Shown: piece after piece, positions 1-10,521 of the stretch | How the letters are laid out: each line of letters begins with the position of its first letter | How positions within the stretch are numbered: position 1 is the stretch's first letter | NCBI GenBank assembly: GCA_014802105.1 | Contig: JAAVCX010000007.1 | Coordinates: 11,848 to 75,847, forward strand | Origin: Bacteroides sp. | GTDB lineage: Bacteria; Bacteroidota; Bacteroidia; Bacteroidales; Muribaculaceae | Direction of reading: 5' to 3' | DNA: 64,000 nucleotides | Translations under genes and position numbers: made by a program | Notes under the pieces: model-generated | Database searches by the model: none | What the model was told of the DNA's origin: nothing | What the model saw: only the letters and a program-made list of their open reading frames with translations

Positions 1-175
1 GTTACATGGTTTTATAGGGATTTCGAAATGATTACGGAAATTCCGCAATATTTCCGCACTGAAATTTTTGCTTTTTGCGACAATTGGATATATTTTTGTG
101 AATTAGATAAACTAACGGAGATTCAGATTTATAGCACTTTATAGCACCAAAATGTAATTTTATTCTTAAAGAAAA

Positions 176-1324
176 ATGCCGAAGAGTTTCGTTCGAATTG
201 CATATATTATTGTCTGGTCGCTCGTTTTAGTCAGTTGTAGTTCTGTAGCTACAGTGAGTGACTGTACTAATATTATTCTGAAAAAATCAGATAAATTGGG
301 GAAACTCGATCTATCCGATTTATCGGATACCTATACGGTATTTAAGCCTGAGACAACAGATGAATCTATAATTTCAAATATCTTACGGATTTGGCGCTAT
401 AAATCCTGTGTGTATGTTCTGGATAATAGAAATCAGATTTTGGTCTTTGATGAATCGGGGAAATATCTTTGGAAGCTCAACAATCGCGGAACCGGCCCGG
501 GTGAATACACTCATCTGATGGACTTTGCCATCGATCAAAAGCACGATAATATATTGCTGCTGGATTATGGTAGAATAATACGGTATGATCTCACAGGCAA
601 ATATTTAGATTTCATTAAGTCGGGCGACGGTGTTGAAATATCCACCGACGGACGGTATGCCTATATGAAGTGTTTCGACGAGGAGAATGGTAAAGCTAAC
701 CGATACTCGCTTAAAATCATTGATCTGGACACTTCAACGGTTACTGATGCTCTCCCGGTGACAGATGATTGGGCACCATCGTGTTCCCCGGGTTTTCAGA
801 CACTGACATTTTCAGATGGCAGAGTTTTATTCTCTCGGAAATTTGACAGTAGAATATATTTCCTATATGATAAGAATGCGAGCGCAACCTATGATATAGA
901 CTGGAGTACATATACTTTCCAAAATATCTCAGGTGAGAAATATGATTGTTCCGAGTTCTTTAGACTATGCAGAGAGAATGAATTTATCTACTCCATGGGA
1001 GATATGATATTGTCACACTCGCTATGTTTATTCAAGACTAATCTCAATTTGTATGGACTGATTTATAGAGCCGATGACACTATAAAATTAGCAAATAATC
1101 TCACAGATACACGGCTGTTTCCAAAGAGCTCTCCTCCCTTCAAGTCTATATCTGTGAACGGAGATACCCCGGAGATTGCGATAGTCTTTAACTCTGTAAA
1201 TTCTAATTTTTTCGCTACTCGATGTGTCGATCCGAAAATCGCATCAGTATTGAGCGGAATGAGAGATGAGGACAATCCTCTATTGCTACTGTATACACTC
1301 AAAAATGATGTGAAAAAGTTGTAA
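176..1324 (+). CDS. 6-bladed beta-propeller lipoprotein (DUF5128/PF17170-like)
   Basis: Lipobox-like N-terminus (LVLVSCSS) and propeller motifs such as VYVLDNRNQILVFDESGKYLWKLNNRGTGPGEY, typical of the Bacteroidales family. Confidence 0.75.
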   Translation: MPKSFVRIAYIIVWSLVLVSCSSVATVSDCTNIILKKSDKLGKLDLSDLSDTYTVFKPETTDESIISNILRIWRYKSCVYVLDNRNQILVFDESGKYLWKLNNRGTGPGEYTHLMDFAIDQKHDNILLLDYGRIIRYDLTGKYLDFIKSGDGVEISTDGRYAYMKCFDEENGKANRYSLKIIDLDTSTVTDALPVTDDWAPSCSPGFQTLTFSDGRVLFSRKFDSRIYFLYDKNASATYDIDWSTYTFQNISGEKYDCSEFFRLCRENEFIYSMGDMILSHSLCLFKTNLNLYGLIYRADDTIKLANNLTDTRLFPKSSPPFKSISVNGDTPEIAIVFNSVNSNFFATRCVDPKIASVLSGMRDEDNPLLLLYTLKNDVKKL

Positions 1325-1377
1325 ATAACTGCGCTTTAACACGACACATCCACATGTGGGGCACTGTATCTCAGTGT

Positions 1378-1932
1378 TTACCGGCGGCGTATGATGATGC
1401 GGTGAGACTCGGTGATCACCACATCCATCGGCACGTCGTGGGGATCGGCCTCGATCCCCTCCTCGATGAGCTGAAAGTCATAGCCCACGCCGATGCGTGT
1501 GGCTGAGGAGCGGGCGAGCAGGCGGTCGTAGTAGCCTTTGCCTCGGCCGACGCGGTTGCCCTGACGGTCGTAGGCCACAGCCGGCACCACGATTAGTTCG
1601 ATCTCATCGATGTCGGTAGTGTCATTGCCGGTGGGCTCCTCGATGTGGAACGATCCCAGTGCGAGGCGGCTCTCGTCGTAGGGGAGTATCTCGAGGTTCA
1701 GACCGTTGACGCGCGGCAGGTAGAAATGCTTGCGTGAGCTCCAGCGGTCTATGAACGAATGGGTCGAAAGCTCGTCGGGCAGTGAATGATACATCAGTAT
1801 GCGGTCGGCAAGCATGAAGGCGGCTGTCTGCTCAAGGGCTTCAAACACTTTGCCGGCGGCACGGGACTTATCACTGTCGTCGAGGAGAGCCTTGTGGGCT
1901 TTCACGCGGCGGCGTATATCGTCTTTTTTCAT
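1378..1932 (-). CDS. 5-formyltetrahydrofolate cyclo-ligase
   Basis: C-terminal GNRVGRGKGYYDRLLA motif characteristic of the family. Confidence 0.9.
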   Translation of the reverse strand: MKKDDIRRRVKAHKALLDDSDKSRAAGKVFEALEQTAAFMLADRILMYHSLPDELSTHSFIDRWSSRKHFYLPRVNGLNLEILPYDESRLALGSFHIEEPTGNDTTDIDEIELIVVPAVAYDRQGNRVGRGKGYYDRLLARSSATRIGVGYDFQLIEEGIEADPHDVPMDVVITESHRIIIRRR

Positions 1933-1974
1933 GAGGTGGAGAGTTTAGGTTGTGAGAGGCCGGTGGTCTCGGTT

Positions 1975-3603
1975 TTATTCGTTATTGTTAATAGGGAAAG
2001 CTGCCCGTCCCTCGCGCAGAGCGTTGAGGGCGGCATCGACAGTGGGATCGGTGAGGTTCCACACTTCGTAGTAGCCCTGCACTCCGTGGATGTTGCGTGC
2101 TATCAGTGCCTTCAGTTGATTAACAAGCAAGTCACGTGAAAGGTTTATATAGTACCAGCGAGGAGTGATGCCCCCCTCGTTACGAGTATATGCCACAAAT
2201 TCCGAGAGTAGAGTGTCGTCGTCGGGCAGGTAATTGTCGACAAGGTCGATGCCGTCGGAGCTGGCCGAAAGTTGGTCGCGGTTACGGTCGGTGTAGTCAA
2301 ACGTAAATTTCTGTATGAGACCTGCGTTAACTACATTTATATACCATGATGTTATACCCGACGAGTCGTTGGGTACAAAGAGGTCGGGGGTAATGCCGCC
2401 GCCGCCATAGACAGTGCGCCCGTGAACGGTCTCGTAGGCCAGGGATTTGTCCTGATGGATCGAGTCGGCGCTGTAAAGTTCACCGTGTTCGTAGCGGTTG
2501 AGCAGTTCGCGTTCATAGTCTACGCCGGGAGCGTAGGTTTTCTGTATGCACCTGCCCGAGGGGGTGTAATAGCGCGCGATGGTGAGCCTCAGAGCCGAGG
2601 AGTCGGGGAGTTGGAACTGGTTCTGCACGAGTCCTTTGCCAAATGACCGGCGTCCTACTATGAGGCCGCGGTCATTGTCCTGGAGCGCGCCTGCAAAAAT
2701 CTCGCTGGCCGAGGCCGAGATCTCGTCGATGAGCACCACTACCTGGGCATCCTTCAGGGATCCTGAGCCATCGGCCACGGTGAGACCTCCGCGCTTGGTG
2801 TGCTCGCCTTTCATCGACACTATGGGGCTTCCGGCCGGCAGAAACTCGTTGGCCATGAGCACGGCATGATCCATGAAGCCTCCGGTGTTACCGCGCAGGT
2901 CTATGATAAATCGTTTGGCTCCCTGAGCCTTGAGGGTTATCATGTTGGTGAGGAACTCACTGAAGGTCGTGGCTCCGAATTTGTTTATCTTAACCAGACC
3001 GGTATCGTCGTCGATGAAGTAGGCCGCGTCGATAGAGGTGACGGGGATGTCATCGCGAGTGACTTCAAAAGACAGCAGTTCGTCGGTGGTGTGGCGCTTG
3101 ACACCGAGATTTACAACCGTCCCTTTGGGGCCACGCAGATGTTTCATCACCTTTGAGTTGGGCCACTTCTGTCCGGCCACGATAGAGTCATCGATGGTGA
3201 CTATCCGGTCGCCTGGCAGCAGACCTGCACGCTCCGACGGGCCGCCCGAGATAATCTCGAGGATATTGATGGTGTCGCCCATCATGTTGAAAGATATACC
3301 GATGCCCGAGAAAGATCCTTCGAGCTCTTCGTTGACGCTCTGAAGATCTGATGCCGGGATATATACCGAGTGGGGGTCAAGTTGGCTGAGCAGAGAGGGG
3401 AGTGTGGCCTCGAGGATGCTGTCGGTATCTATCTCGTCGACATAATTGTCGGAGATCATGTCGAGAATGGTGTCGAGCTTGGTGCGCGAATCCCATCCTG
3501 CGCGTGAAGTGAGAACGGATTTTCCAATCCACATACCGGCTACGAGAGCCACGGCCAGAGCCAGGGGCATCCAGACAGCCGGAGATTTAAGACGTTTATT
3601 CAT
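1975..3603 (-). CDS. S41 family C-terminal processing peptidase with PDZ domain
   Basis: PDZ segment (GISFNMMGDTINILEIISGGPSERAGLLPGDRI) and catalytic SASASEIFAGALQDNDRGLIVGRRSFGKGLVQ. Confidence 0.92.
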   Translation of the reverse strand: MNKRLKSPAVWMPLALAVALVAGMWIGKSVLTSRAGWDSRTKLDTILDMISDNYVDEIDTDSILEATLPSLLSQLDPHSVYIPASDLQSVNEELEGSFSGIGISFNMMGDTINILEIISGGPSERAGLLPGDRIVTIDDSIVAGQKWPNSKVMKHLRGPKGTVVNLGVKRHTTDELLSFEVTRDDIPVTSIDAAYFIDDDTGLVKINKFGATTFSEFLTNMITLKAQGAKRFIIDLRGNTGGFMDHAVLMANEFLPAGSPIVSMKGEHTKRGGLTVADGSGSLKDAQVVVLIDEISASASEIFAGALQDNDRGLIVGRRSFGKGLVQNQFQLPDSSALRLTIARYYTPSGRCIQKTYAPGVDYERELLNRYEHGELYSADSIHQDKSLAYETVHGRTVYGGGGITPDLFVPNDSSGITSWYINVVNAGLIQKFTFDYTDRNRDQLSASSDGIDLVDNYLPDDDTLLSEFVAYTRNEGGITPRWYYINLSRDLLVNQLKALIARNIHGVQGYYEVWNLTDPTVDAALNALREGRAAFPINNNE

Positions 3604-3633
3604 TTATCAACCTGAATCAAAGGTAATAGGAGA

Positions 3634-4065
3634 TCAGTCGTTTTCTTCGAGTTGAGATACTTCCACTCCGGCGCGACGCAACAGATCGATACCGTCGGTG
3701 ATGCGGTAGAGATCGCTGAACACTACGCGGGTGATGCCGGCCTGGATAATGAGCTTCGCACAGTCGAGACACGGCGAAGCGGTGATGTAAAGGGTGGCTC
3801 CCTGGCTGGAGTTGCCCGAGCGGGCTACTTTGGTTATCGCATTGGCTTCGGCGTGGAGCACGTATGGTTTGGTGACGCCCGCCTCATCCTCGCAGACATT
3901 CTCAAATCCGGCCGGAGTGCCGTTATATCCGTCTGAAATGATTGTGCGCTCCTTGACCATCAGGGCCCCGACCTTGCGACGGTCGCAATAGGAATTTTCG
4001 GCCCAGATCCTTGCCATGCGCAGATAGCGGCGGTCGAGAAGCTCGCGTTTTCCTGTTGAATCCAT
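3634..4065 (-). CDS. dCMP deaminase family protein
   Basis: Zinc-binding HAEANAI ... PCLDC motif. Confidence 0.88.
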   Translation of the reverse strand: MDSTGKRELLDRRYLRMARIWAENSYCDRRKVGALMVKERTIISDGYNGTPAGFENVCEDEAGVTKPYVLHAEANAITKVARSGNSSQGATLYITASPCLDCAKLIIQAGITRVVFSDLYRITDGIDLLRRAGVEVSQLEEND

Positions 4066-4170
4066 AGTGTGTTTTAATTTTCCGCCGCAAAGGTAGCTAT
4101 TTATTTGTGTGTGTCAAAACGCTATCTGTCAAAAATAAGGTGTCAGAGGGTGAATAAGCGATTATTTTAT

Positions 4171-4178
4171 TATCTTTG
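4171..4178 (+). promoter_or_regulatory. Bacteroidetes -7 promoter element (TATCTTTG) upstream of GH28 gene
   Basis: Matches TAnnTTTG consensus about 67 bp upstream of the ATG. Confidence 0.6.
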
Positions 4179-4244
4179 CAGTCAGAAGAGTGGATTGCCG
4201 ATCTCTTCGCCTATGTCTAAATCTTTAAAATCAACGTATCAGCT

Positions 4245-5582
4245 ATGAGTTTATTCCATAAATTATCGGCCCTGGCACTGACGGCGATGTGTGCTTTGGG
4301 TGCTGACGCCGAGTTCAAGACTTTTCCCGACGGACAACCTGTCGACAAGTGGTTTAACGATACTGCCGTGAAGTCTCTCAGCGAGCAGGGACGACAGTAT
4401 GACATCACTGCTCACGGTGTGGTGAAGGGCGACACTGCTCTGATACAGACCGAGGCTATACAGAAGGTAATCGATCTCGCCGCCTCTCAGGGTGGAGGTG
4501 TGGTGGTGATCCCCGAGGGTACGTATCTCACGGGTTCGCTGTTCTTCCGTCCGGGCGTAAATCTCCATCTTGTCAAGGGGGCGCGACTCAAGGGCAGCGA
4601 CGCGATCACTCACTATCAGATCATCAAGACCCGTCTCGAGGGCCAGACTCTCGACTATTTCGCGGCTCTGGTCAATGCCATAGGTTGTGACGGCTTCACC
4701 ATCACCGGCGAGGGCACGATCGATGGTAACGGTCACCGTTTCTATGATGAGTTCTGGCTTCGCCGCAAGGTCAACCGCAAGTGTACCAATCTCGAGGCCC
4801 TGAGGCCCCGCATGCTTTATGTGGCCGACTCCAAGAATGTGACGGTAAGCGGTATCACTATGAAAAATTCGGGTTTCTGGACCAACCATATTTATCGTTG
4901 CGAGAGAGTGAAATATGTTGGTGTCACGATGCTTGCTCCGACCGAGGGTTATCCCAAGGGGCCCTCGACCGATGCTCTTGACCTTGATGTGTGTCGCGAT
5001 GTGCTCGTGAGCGGTTGCTACATGAGTGTCAATGATGATGCAGTGTGCCTCAAGGGTGGCAAAGGAACCTGGGTTGACACTATCGCCGGAAACGGCCCTG
5101 TGAGCAATGTGATTATCGACCGCTGTCATTTCCGCAACACCAATGCCGGAGTCACTTTCGGCTCGGAAGCCTGGGACTGCTCCAACGTGATACTCAACGA
5201 CTGCACTTTTGACAATCCCCATCATGTATTGCTCTTCAAGATGCGTCCCGATACTCCGCAGCGCTATCGTAATGTGTTGGTCTCGGGTGTCAAGGGCACA
5301 GTCAGATCGGCCGTGGAGGTTCAGCCCTGGCGACAGTTTTTCAACAAGACCGAGCGTGATCCGATGCCCGAGTCATCGGTCAGCAACGTGACATGTCGCG
5401 ACATGGATGTCACATGCAGCAAGGCATTCTTCTCCAAGGGTAAACTCGACGGGGCTTATAAACTGTCCGATTTCACTTTTGAGGATATTAAGGCAGTGGA
5501 GCCCGACGGAGTGGGTTTTGACACGACAGGTATCACCGACTGTGTGGTGAAAAATGTTGTGATCAACGGTGTAAAATATTGA
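4245..5582 (+). CDS. Glycoside hydrolase family 28 (polygalacturonase-like), secreted
   Basis: Signal peptide; right-handed beta-helix; NTDALDL-like ([32 protein letters not shown]) catalytic region. Confidence 0.88.
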   Translation: MSLFHKLSALALTAMCALGADAEFKTFPDGQPVDKWFNDTAVKSLSEQGRQYDITAHGVVKGDTALIQTEAIQKVIDLAASQGGGVVVIPEGTYLTGSLFFRPGVNLHLVKGARLKGSDAITHYQIIKTRLEGQTLDYFAALVNAIGCDGFTITGEGTIDGNGHRFYDEFWLRRKVNRKCTNLEALRPRMLYVADSKNVTVSGITMKNSGFWTNHIYRCERVKYVGVTMLAPTEGYPKGPSTDALDLDVCRDVLVSGCYMSVNDDAVCLKGGKGTWVDTIAGNGPVSNVIIDRCHFRNTNAGVTFGSEAWDCSNVILNDCTFDNPHHVLLFKMRPDTPQRYRNVLVSGVKGTVRSAVEVQPWRQFFNKTERDPMPESSVSNVTCRDMDVTCSKAFFSKGKLDGAYKLSDFTFEDIKAVEPDGVGFDTTGITDCVVKNVVINGVKY

Positions 5583-5584
5583 AT

Positions 5585-6445
5585 ATGAGTAGCGAGGAAG
5601 CAATCTCAAGCCAAGAGGAGCAGTTTCTCGACCGAGAGCTTGACAGAGCTGAGGCCGAGCGCACTGATGTGCCTCACGGTACACCGGGCCACATGGTGCT
5701 TCGCACAGATAACCTTGTCAAGAAATATGGCAAGCGAACTGTGGCCAATCATGTCTCCATCAACGTCACTCAGGGAGAGATAGTGGGTCTGCTCGGCCCT
5801 AACGGAGCCGGCAAGACTACCACATTCTATATGACTGTCGGACTGATCACACCTAATGAAGGCCGCATATTTCTTAACGATAAGGATATTACGAAATATC
5901 CCGTGTATAAGCGTGCTCAGAACGGCATAGGGTATCTCGCCCAGGAAGCCAGCGTGTTTCGCAAGCTTACAGTCGAGGATAATATACGCGCCGTGTTGCA
6001 GATGACCAACACCTCGCCTCAGTATCAGAAGGAGAAGCTCGAGAGTCTCATCAAGGAGTTCAGTCTGGAGAAGGTGCGCCATAATCTGGGCGATCGTCTC
6101 TCGGGTGGCGAGCGCCGACGCACGGAGATAGCGCGCTGCCTGGCGATCGATCCTAAATTCATCATGCTTGACGAGCCCTTTGCCGGCGTAGACCCTATTG
6201 CCGTAGAGGATATTCAATCGGTGGTCTATCATCTTAAAGAGCGTAATATCGGTATTCTGATCACCGACCATAACGCTCAGGAGACATTGCGTATCACTGA
6301 CCGTGCCTATCTGCTATTTGAGGGCAGAATACTCTTCCAAGGTACCTCGGAGGAGCTGGCCGAGAACCCGGTGGTGCGCGAGAAGTATCTCGGACGCGAT
6401 TTCATGTTCTATCGCAAGAAGTTTGAGGAGCCTGTCAGAGAGTAG
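5585..6445 (+). CDS. lptB: LPS export ABC transporter ATP-binding protein (LptB-like)
   Basis: Walker [10 protein letters not shown], signature LSGGERRR, Walker [12 protein letters not shown]; start could also be the internal ATG at 5693. Confidence 0.88.
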   Translation: MSSEEAISSQEEQFLDRELDRAEAERTDVPHGTPGHMVLRTDNLVKKYGKRTVANHVSINVTQGEIVGLLGPNGAGKTTTFYMTVGLITPNEGRIFLNDKDITKYPVYKRAQNGIGYLAQEASVFRKLTVEDNIRAVLQMTNTSPQYQKEKLESLIKEFSLEKVRHNLGDRLSGGERRRTEIARCLAIDPKFIMLDEPFAGVDPIAVEDIQSVVYHLKERNIGILITDHNAQETLRITDRAYLLFEGRILFQGTSEELAENPVVREKYLGRDFMFYRKKFEEPVRE

Positions 6446-6460
6446 GTAATACACATATTA

Positions 6461-6548
6461 ATATAAGCAGAGACGCACGTCCCGATGTCGGCCCCGCTAA
6501 GGATTGATCCTAAAGACGGGCACACGAGCCGTGCGTCTCTGTTTATAT
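6461..6548. repeat. Long imperfect inverted repeat (19-bp arms) downstream of lptB; structured intergenic element or terminator
   Basis: ATATAAGCAGAGACGCACG (6461-6479) pairs with CGTGCGTCTCTGTTTATAT (6530-6548) with one mismatch (G-T wobble in RNA); nested AGGATTGATCCT in loop. Confidence 0.75.
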
Positions 6549-6605
6549 GTGAAGAGTCCGGATAACGTCAATCCGCGACAGATTTGAAACACCGATAAGC
6601 TGAGG

Positions 6606-7154
6606 CTATAACCCTTCTGTCCCAAATTCCATGTGAAGCTTCATGAAGCGGTCGAGTGTAGACTGAGAGATGCGCTCCATCGAGGCTATGACTCGGGGTA
6701 GAGTCTTGCGTTTCATGTCGCCGCTCTTGGAGTAGAATTTATCGGCGTAACACACGAGACGTTCAAGCAGTGTCTCAGGCATGTATGAGCCATGGGGGAG
6801 GGGAAGATGCTGAGAATCTATATCCTCGTCGGTGATCCCGGCCCCGGTGTGACGTTCGGCCACTCTCGCCCATCGCTCCGGGAGACCTGCCTGACGTATC
6901 ATTGACGCGCCGAGCAGGCCGTGGCGCAGATAGTGTTCCGAGCCGTGACAGTCGATGTCGGGAGCATCAGTGAGGCAGATGCCAATGTCGTGGAGCATTG
7001 CCGCCGCTCGTATATCTTCGGGATCAAGCGGAAGAGCTTTGAGTCGTGCTATCTCAAGGGCCAGGTCGCTGACGGCGTTGCAATGAGATAAATATATTAC
7101 CCGCCGGGCACTACCCGGCGGGTAATTAAGATCAATCAGTTGCTGATAGGTCAT
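6606..7154 (-). CDS. HD domain-containing phosphohydrolase
   Basis: HDIGICLT and downstream H/D residues; 4-bp overlap with the upstream ilvE gene suggests coupling. Confidence 0.8.
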   Translation of the reverse strand: MTYQQLIDLNYPPGSARRVIYLSHCNAVSDLALEIARLKALPLDPEDIRAAAMLHDIGICLTDAPDIDCHGSEHYLRHGLLGASMIRQAGLPERWARVAERHTGAGITDEDIDSQHLPLPHGSYMPETLLERLVCYADKFYSKSGDMKRKTLPRVIASMERISQSTLDRFMKLHMEFGTEGL

Positions 7155-8173
7155 TCAACGATTGTGTTCCAGTTGTGAGTGTCTTCCATCTCTCCGAGGC
7201 GTATGGCGTTGAGGGTTTCGTAGAGACGGGTGGTGATGGGGCCTGGCTGTCCGTCCTTGGAGACTATATATTTCTTGCCTGTGTCAAGGTCATCGATCTC
7301 ACCTACGGGCGAGGCTACGGCGGCGGTGCCTACAGCGGCGGCCTCATCGATATCTTCGAGTTCGTCAACCGTGATGTGACGGCGCTCTACCTTGATGCCC
7401 ATGTCTTCGGCAAGTTCCATGAGGGACTTGTTGGTGATGGAGGGGAGTATCGAGTCAGATGCCGGTGTGATATAGACTCCATCCTTGATAGCCATGAAGT
7501 TGGCCGGGCCACACTCGTCGAGATATTTTTTCTCCTTGGGGTCGAGATAGAGTACGGCCGAGTAGCCGAGCTCATGAGCGTGCTCGCCGGCAGTGAGGGA
7601 GGCAGCATAGTTGCCACCAACTTTCCATCGGCCGGTGCCGAGAGGGGCTACACGGTCATAGCTACGGGAGATGCAGATATTGGTAGGCTTGAAGCCGGTC
7701 TTGAAATAGGGCCCGACCGGAGTCACAAGTATCATGAAGAGGTATTCGGTGGCGGGTTTTACGCCTACCTGGGCCGAGATACCGAGCTCGATGGGACGGA
7801 TATAGAGTGATGCACCGGAACCGTAAGGGGGGACAAAACGCTCGTTGAGCTTGACGGCTTTGATGACCATTTCCCGGAACAGGTCTTCGGGAAGGGGCTC
7901 CATGAGGATACCCTTGGCCGATTCGCGCAGACGACGTGCGTTTTCTTCGAGGCGGAAGATACGTATCTTGCCGTCTTTGCCACGGAAAGCTTTGAGGCCT
8001 TCAAAGATTTCCTGTCCGTAGTGAAGACAGGTAGCGGCTATGTGGAGGTTGACCTCCTGGCTCTGAGTTGCTTCTATTTCACCCCATTTGCCGTCACGAT
8101 AATAGCAACGCACATTGTAATCGGTTGGGATATAGCCAAATGACAGATTGCTCCAGTCTAATTCCTTTTCCAT
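7151..8173 (-). CDS. ilvE: Branched-chain amino acid aminotransferase
   Basis: HYGQEIFEGLKAFR, GTGRWKVGGNYAASL and ECGPANFMAI motifs of fold-type IV PLP enzymes. Confidence 0.92.
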   Translation of the reverse strand: MEKELDWSNLSFGYIPTDYNVRCYYRDGKWGEIEATQSQEVNLHIAATCLHYGQEIFEGLKAFRGKDGKIRIFRLEENARRLRESAKGILMEPLPEDLFREMVIKAVKLNERFVPPYGSGASLYIRPIELGISAQVGVKPATEYLFMILVTPVGPYFKTGFKPTNICISRSYDRVAPLGTGRWKVGGNYAASLTAGEHAHELGYSAVLYLDPKEKKYLDECGPANFMAIKDGVYITPASDSILPSITNKSLMELAEDMGIKVERRHITVDELEDIDEAAAVGTAAVASPVGEIDDLDTGKKYIVSKDGQPGPITTRLYETLNAIRLGEMEDTHNWNTIVE

Positions 8174-8284
8174 AGTAGTTAAAGAGTTTATTCTACAGAG
8201 TTTTGTTTGACCACAAATTTACGAATTTTTTTCGCCTATACTGACAAATCGTCGTAAAAAGATGAAAAGAATTTCATAGTCGGT

Positions 8285-9181
8285 TTACTTTGTGTGAGTC
8301 GAATTGACGTTACGGGAGAGATGATAGGCGGCGAGAGACGGGAGGGGGGTGGGGAGGATTGTGCCGAGGTGTAGTTGGCGGCGGCTGAGAGCCTCGGTGA
8401 GTTGCGGTGCGAAATGGTGGGCTATGGAGCCGACAAAATGGATGGGGAGAGACTCATACCCCGGATAGGAGGTGAGATTGTAATCGATGTAGCGCAGGAA
8501 CTCTTCTACGACAAAATCAATGACTTCGGGCGAGTCGAGACAGGAAGCGATGAATGGACATAAGGAGGCAAGAAAAGCATTGGGACGCGCTTGGCGATAG
8601 ATGCGTCTGACTGCTTCGTCGGGGGTCAGGGTCGGGTAGACGCGCTCAAACCGTTCGACAAGATGGCCGGAGAACTGACGCTTGAGCATACGTCCTAAAA
8701 ACAGACGTCCGAGTACGGCTCCACTCCCCTCGTCGCCAAGTATATATCCTAACGGCGAGACGTTGGAGACTATTTCGCTTCCATCATAGAGGCAGGAGTT
8801 TGACCCGGTGCCGAGGATGCCGACTATGCCGGGACGGTCGCCACACAGAGCCCGTGCGGCGGCGAGCATGTCGGAGTAGACCGCGATTGTGGCATGGGGA
8901 AAGTGGAGTTGTAGCTCGTCGGCTACTCTCTGACAACAATCTTTTCCGGCACAACCGGCTCCATAGAAATGTATCTCGCTCACCTGGTGAGCGATCTCGA
9001 GAAGACGGGTGGTCGAGCCAATGAGTTCGGAGAGGTGACCGTCGGGAGCCGAGGCGGCATTATGGCCGTGAGGCAGATCCGTGTAGTCGATGCGGGCTGT
9101 GTCAGGGGTGATGATTGCGGCCGTGGCACGTGTGCTTCCGCTTTCTAACACTACTGTGAGCGGACTTGTAGATTTGCTCAT
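8285..9181 (-). CDS. BadF/BagG-type ATPase, N-acetylhexosamine (GlcNAc/MurNAc) kinase-like
   Basis: ESGSTRATAAI phosphate-binding motif, GTGSNSCLYDG, GDEGSGAVLG; adjacent to NamZ and AmpG-like genes. Confidence 0.78.
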   Translation of the reverse strand: MSKSTSPLTVVLESGSTRATAAIITPDTARIDYTDLPHGHNAASAPDGHLSELIGSTTRLLEIAHQVSEIHFYGAGCAGKDCCQRVADELQLHFPHATIAVYSDMLAAARALCGDRPGIVGILGTGSNSCLYDGSEIVSNVSPLGYILGDEGSGAVLGRLFLGRMLKRQFSGHLVERFERVYPTLTPDEAVRRIYRQARPNAFLASLCPFIASCLDSPEVIDFVVEEFLRYIDYNLTSYPGYESLPIHFVGSIAHHFAPQLTEALSRRQLHLGTILPTPLPSLAAYHLSRNVNSTHTK

Positions 9182-9182
9182 C

Positions 9183-10466
9183 TTATTTATATAGGTGGTA
9201 GGGGATGGTGGCTGTGCGGAAGGAATCGGCCTGCTCGGTCCAGAGTTTCATTATATTGTCGACATTGTAGGATCTGGAGAAGTTGGCGCGGACAGCGCGC
9301 GAGCCACACACCTTGTCAAACATGTTTAATTTGGCTTGTGAAACTCCGGTAAATGCTTTGTGATCGGGATAGAGCCGGGCTATCTCCTGCATGATGTAGA
9401 ATTGAAGAAGCGAGAGCGGTGCCGTGGCCGGGGAGGTGACATAGATCTGGATACCGCCTAAGGTGAGGTCTTTGAACTTGGCGTAATAGGGGCGGTAGTA
9501 GATGGGACGGAATTCCAGCCCCGGGAGATTGAGCGCGGTCATTGCATCGGCAAGTGCGCGTGAGTCGATCCACGGAGCGCCTGTCAGAGAGAATGGGAGA
9601 GTGTAGCCTACACCGATCGATACATAGTCGAGTTCTCCCATTATGCCTGTGGCCGGATAGAGCAGAGCCGACTCGGGTGTAGGTATATGGGGTGAAGTGG
9701 GTACCCAGGGCATGCCGGTCATGACAAAGGTCATGTCGCGACGCCAACCGCGCATAGGAATGACCGTAAGATCGACTTTGCGGGATCCGAGCAGACCTGA
9801 GTCGTTGAGATAGACGGCAAGCTCGCCGGGGGTGAGTCCGTAGATATATGGTATAGGATATTGCGAGACAAACGAGGTGCATCCTTGATCGACAAGCGGG
9901 CCCTCGACGCGAAGACCGCCCAATGGGTTGGGTCGGTCAAGCACCATGAACTGTTTGCCGGCAGCGGCGGCGGCTTCCATGGCGAGCCCCATCGTTGAGA
10001 TAAAGGTGTAGCTCCGGCAACCGATGTCCTGAATATCATATACGAGTACATCTATATCGGCAAGCATCGCAGGGGAGGGTTTGCGGTTGGCTCCGTGGAG
10101 CGAGTAGACGGGAACTCCTGTCAGTGGATCGGTTTCATTGGCTACGGAGGCTCCGGCTGTGTAGTTGCCTCTGACTCCGTGTTCGGGCGCGAAGAGTGTG
10201 GTAAGCTTTACCTCTGGAGCGGCGGCGAGAATGTCGATGGTCGACTGCATGGAGTTGTCGATACCGGTGGGGTTGGTGATAAGACCTACACGCTTACCTT
10301 TCAGTTGCTCGAAACCTTCGAGCTTTAACACCTCTATGCCTGGCAGAACGGTGGGTGTCTCTTCGGGAACGGGTATTACGGAGGCGGAGGGTTGCTGGCC
10401 CGAGCAAGAGCCGGCGGTGAGCATCAGTGAAATAGAGAGGATGAAGCTGTGAAGTATCTTTGACAT
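9183..10466 (-). CDS. namZ: DUF1343 protein, NamZ-like exo-beta-N-acetylmuramidase lipoprotein
   Basis: Lipobox (LTAGSCSG); GLITNPTGID, LFAPEHGVRG, VYDIQDIGCRSYTFISTMG motifs of DUF1343. Confidence 0.85.
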   Translation of the reverse strand: MSKILHSFILSISLMLTAGSCSGQQPSASVIPVPEETPTVLPGIEVLKLEGFEQLKGKRVGLITNPTGIDNSMQSTIDILAAAPEVKLTTLFAPEHGVRGNYTAGASVANETDPLTGVPVYSLHGANRKPSPAMLADIDVLVYDIQDIGCRSYTFISTMGLAMEAAAAAGKQFMVLDRPNPLGGLRVEGPLVDQGCTSFVSQYPIPYIYGLTPGELAVYLNDSGLLGSRKVDLTVIPMRGWRRDMTFVMTGMPWVPTSPHIPTPESALLYPATGIMGELDYVSIGVGYTLPFSLTGAPWIDSRALADAMTALNLPGLEFRPIYYRPYYAKFKDLTLGGIQIYVTSPATAPLSLLQFYIMQEIARLYPDHKAFTGVSQAKLNMFDKVCGSRAVRANFSRSYNVDNIMKLWTEQADSFRTATIPYHLYK

Positions 10467-10521
10467 GGGAAATTTAAATTACGATGAAAAGTCATAGGAG
10501 GGGAACCGGTAGCTTGTGAGA

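Noticed and set aside
4263-5225. 320-aa minus-strand ORF opposite the GH28 gene
   Set aside because: Antisense shadow ORF of a high-confidence coding gene; no domain signature.
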